Assembly (NCBI GenBank): GCA_964653095.1
Contig: CAZZEH010000008.1
Span: 39,888 to 103,887, forward strand
From: JAMLHH01 sp964653095
GTDB lineage: Bacteria > Bacteroidota > Bacteroidia > Chitinophagales > JADIYW01
Direction: 5' to 3'
DNA: 64,000 nt
Made by a program: the position numbers and the translations under genes. This document shows positions 62,496-64,000 of this stretch, one piece after another (position 1 is the first letter of the stretch; the number at the start of each line of letters is the position of its first letter). The notes below the pieces were generated by a model. The model did no database searches. It had not been told where the DNA came from and was given only the letters and a program-made list of their open reading frames with translations.

Positions 62496-63161
62496 CTAAG
62501 ATATAGATAAAAAATTTCTTGTCATTTCATGAAAATCTTTTCTGGAATTAGACTTTGGAAAAGAAACTTTTGGGACTTCAATTTCTAAAAAATCACAAAG
62601 TGGTTTCCATCCGTCTTTTACATTGAAAATCAGGAGTCTTTCCGAGGGTACAGTTTCTATTACACTTTGGTTATGCCGATTAAATGTATCTATTGCATGC
62701 TTTTCATCCTCAAATCTCCCCTGAAACAAGCCGTTCCAGATAGTTCTTCTATTCATTTTCACAATTCTAAGTAAGTTTCTGGACTTATTCATAAAAGGAG
62801 CTGTCAGGACTAATTTGATTTTTCCCCACAAACCCGGACTAAATGAATAAATGGTCGCCAGATTGCTTTTATACCACTCTTCTGCATCTCTAATGGTCAA
62901 AATGATTTTAGCATCCGGATAAAGTTCCATTAATTGTTTGTAGTAGAAACATCCCGGGTAATCAACGATAGATTGAAAATTGTTAAAAAATCTATTCCAG
63001 TCCGTTCCCTTATTTTCTGCTGCCTCTTCCCAGACTTTTATGTGATGGGGGTGATTAAAAAGAGTAACCATATGATAGCATGGTCCGTAACCTATTATTT
63101 CAAGTGCTTCCTGCAGTGATTTTGTTCCGGTTCTTCCCAAGCCGGCACCAATTATCTTCAT
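62496..63161 (-). CDS. Sulfotransferase family protein (Sulfotransfer_4-like)
   Basis: 221 residues with the P-loop-like phosphosulfate motif at the very N-terminus: IIGAGLGRTGTKSLQEAL, followed by GYGPCYHM, a pattern typical of the Sulfotransfer_4 branch. The 3'-phosphate region is ILTIRDAEEWYKS. FNVKDGWKPLCDFLEI near the C-terminus is the usual ending (...W.PLC.FL). Cytoplasmic. The 5-nt gap to the ASST-like lipoprotein shows they are one operon. The acceptor is unknown. Confidence 0.85.
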   Translation of the reverse strand: MKIIGAGLGRTGTKSLQEALEIIGYGPCYHMVTLFNHPHHIKVWEEAAENKGTDWNRFFNNFQSIVDYPGCFYYKQLMELYPDAKIILTIRDAEEWYKSNLATIYSFSPGLWGKIKLVLTAPFMNKSRNLLRIVKMNRRTIWNGLFQGRFEDEKHAIDTFNRHNQSVIETVPSERLLIFNVKDGWKPLCDFLEIEVPKVSFPKSNSRKDFHEMTRNFLSIS

Positions 63162-63406
63162 AGATTTTTTTTATAAAAATATACTTTTTTCTAAGTAATC
63201 GTATTGAAAATAATATACCGAATAATCAACTCTCACAATAGACTCATTGAAACTGGCTAAATCTATACCAGGCTTATACATTTCGGTACTTTATCCAATA
63301 AGATATTCGTACCGTAAATGGATAGCAGACAGTTTCAGATGTTCATGAAAAGTTTCTTAAATTAGTTGTAGAAGTTTACTTTACAGCTTAAGTGTTAAAT
63401 CAAAAA

Positions 63407-63949
63407 ATGCCCCAAAGATCTATTCTTAAAATTATTGAACACAAATTGGGTGCTTTGCTCCTTGCTCTCACGCGATACTTTTTTCAGGTTAGTGCGGTAC
63501 TACTCTTTATTCTTTTCATACTCGCATTAACAGAAGCTGTATTTTATTTGCTCAATTCTGAAAAGCAGCCTTTCCTTTTCAATAAAAATGTATTTACAGA
63601 AAGTCGGGATCCATTTTTAGAAGGATTTAGTTCAGAAAGCGACTTTGGCTTTCACCCTACTTTGGGTTGGGCGAGAGATTATTCAAAATCCAAAAATGTA
63701 ACCATTCTTCATAACAGCGTTTTTCTGGAGAATATCCCTAATCCCGAATTGGACACTACGATTATCGTCATAACCGGAGGCTCTGCGGCAGATCTCATGT
63801 TTCTCTCTTTTAATTGGCCTGCGCTCCTTTATGATAAATTCGTAGAAGCAAATCAGAATTGCCAAATATATGTTTCTGCCGTATCGGGATACAATACCAG
63901 TCAGGAACTTTTGAAATTCCTGTCAGAGGGACTGGAAATTAAAAATTAG
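63407..63949 (+). CDS. SGNH-like membrane-anchored protein, probably truncated
   Basis: 180 residues from ATG 63407 (a GTG 15 nt earlier is less likely). One membrane helix (about 25-52) is followed by a region that begins like an SGNH/GDSL esterase: GFHPTLGWARDYS, then TTIIVITGGSAADLMF (GxS block) and SAVSGYNTSQELLKFL (conserved Gly and Asn block). The frame then stops at KN, where relatives continue with about 150 more residues carrying the catalytic Asp and His. The next 50 bases do not restore the family sequence in the same frame and contain an inverted repeat (GCAACTTAGTTGC). It may be a broken gene; the window end limits the view. Confidence 0.6.
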   Translation: MPQRSILKIIEHKLGALLLALTRYFFQVSAVLLFILFILALTEAVFYLLNSEKQPFLFNKNVFTESRDPFLEGFSSESDFGFHPTLGWARDYSKSKNVTILHNSVFLENIPNPELDTTIIVITGGSAADLMFLSFNWPALLYDKFVEANQNCQIYVSAVSGYNTSQELLKFLSEGLEIKN

Positions 63950-64000
63950 AGGTCGCAACTTAGTTGCATACAATTTGTCTTTGATAAATTTTATCAGCGT

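Overview
The window looks like a chromosomal segment of a free-living Bacteroidota (Bacteroidetes) bacterium of moderate-to-low GC. The evidence is a giant secreted protein with a type IX secretion (T9SS) C-terminal sorting domain, the gene order nadK - DUF6089 barrel - uppS - bamA - two Skp/OmpH genes - murI, an adjacent ftsK-lolA pair, A-rich leaders instead of Shine-Dalgarno sites, and promoter boxes of the Bacteroidetes TAnnTTTG type. I cannot place it below phylum with confidence. No rRNA, tRNA, CRISPR array or intact transposase was seen.

Layout. 1-4.6 kb: 3' part of metH, a Ppx/GppA phosphatase, a YccF membrane protein, a block of intergenic repeats with a near-exact 250-bp tandem duplication, and a DinB-like protein. 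4.9-12.7 kb: one 2601-residue T9SS-exported surface protein. 13.0-14.6 kb: a second, inverted block of the same repeat family, carrying a GIY-YIG nuclease gene. 14.7-22 kb: the nadK-to-murI envelope cluster. 22-29.5 kb: a voltage-sensor-like membrane protein, a PhoR/PhoB-type two-component pair, nucleotide-sugar genes (rmlA, galE), an EEP-family lipoprotein and an acyltransferase. 29.5-34 kb: a sensor kinase, response regulator and processive GT2 synthase, bracketed by duplicated fragments of the genes on either side. 34-36 kb: a four-gene operon of small membrane proteins plus an M48 peptidase. 36-49 kb: an exopolysaccharide locus. 49-61 kb: housekeeping genes (icd, ruvB, an OppC-like permease, gltA, a TolC family gene, lolA, ftsK, a thiolase). 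61-64 kb: an arylsulfotransferase-like lipoprotein, a small sulfotransferase and a truncated SGNH-like protein.

How the genes fit together. The strongest theme is the cell surface. The 36-49 kb locus combines two related polytopic GT39/PMT-like proteins, a Wzy-like polymerase, a GT4-type glycosyltransferase, a PAPS-type sulfotransferase, an MBOAT/SGNH O-acyl transfer pair, a GH-A-like lipoprotein and an exported esterase-like hydrolase. The inference is a sulfated, O-acylated polysaccharide. rmlA and galE could supply sugars. The TCS-GT2 block suggests a second, regulated polysaccharide of hyaluronan/NodC-synthase type. The pair at 61-63 kb is a second sulfuryl-transfer candidate.

Most notable non-coding signals: the dispersed repeat family with its embedded GIY-YIG gene, and a 127-bp imperfect-palindrome element (MITE-like) present twice in opposite orientation at about 29.6 and 60.8 kb. 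One copy abuts a truncated M48 gene relic.
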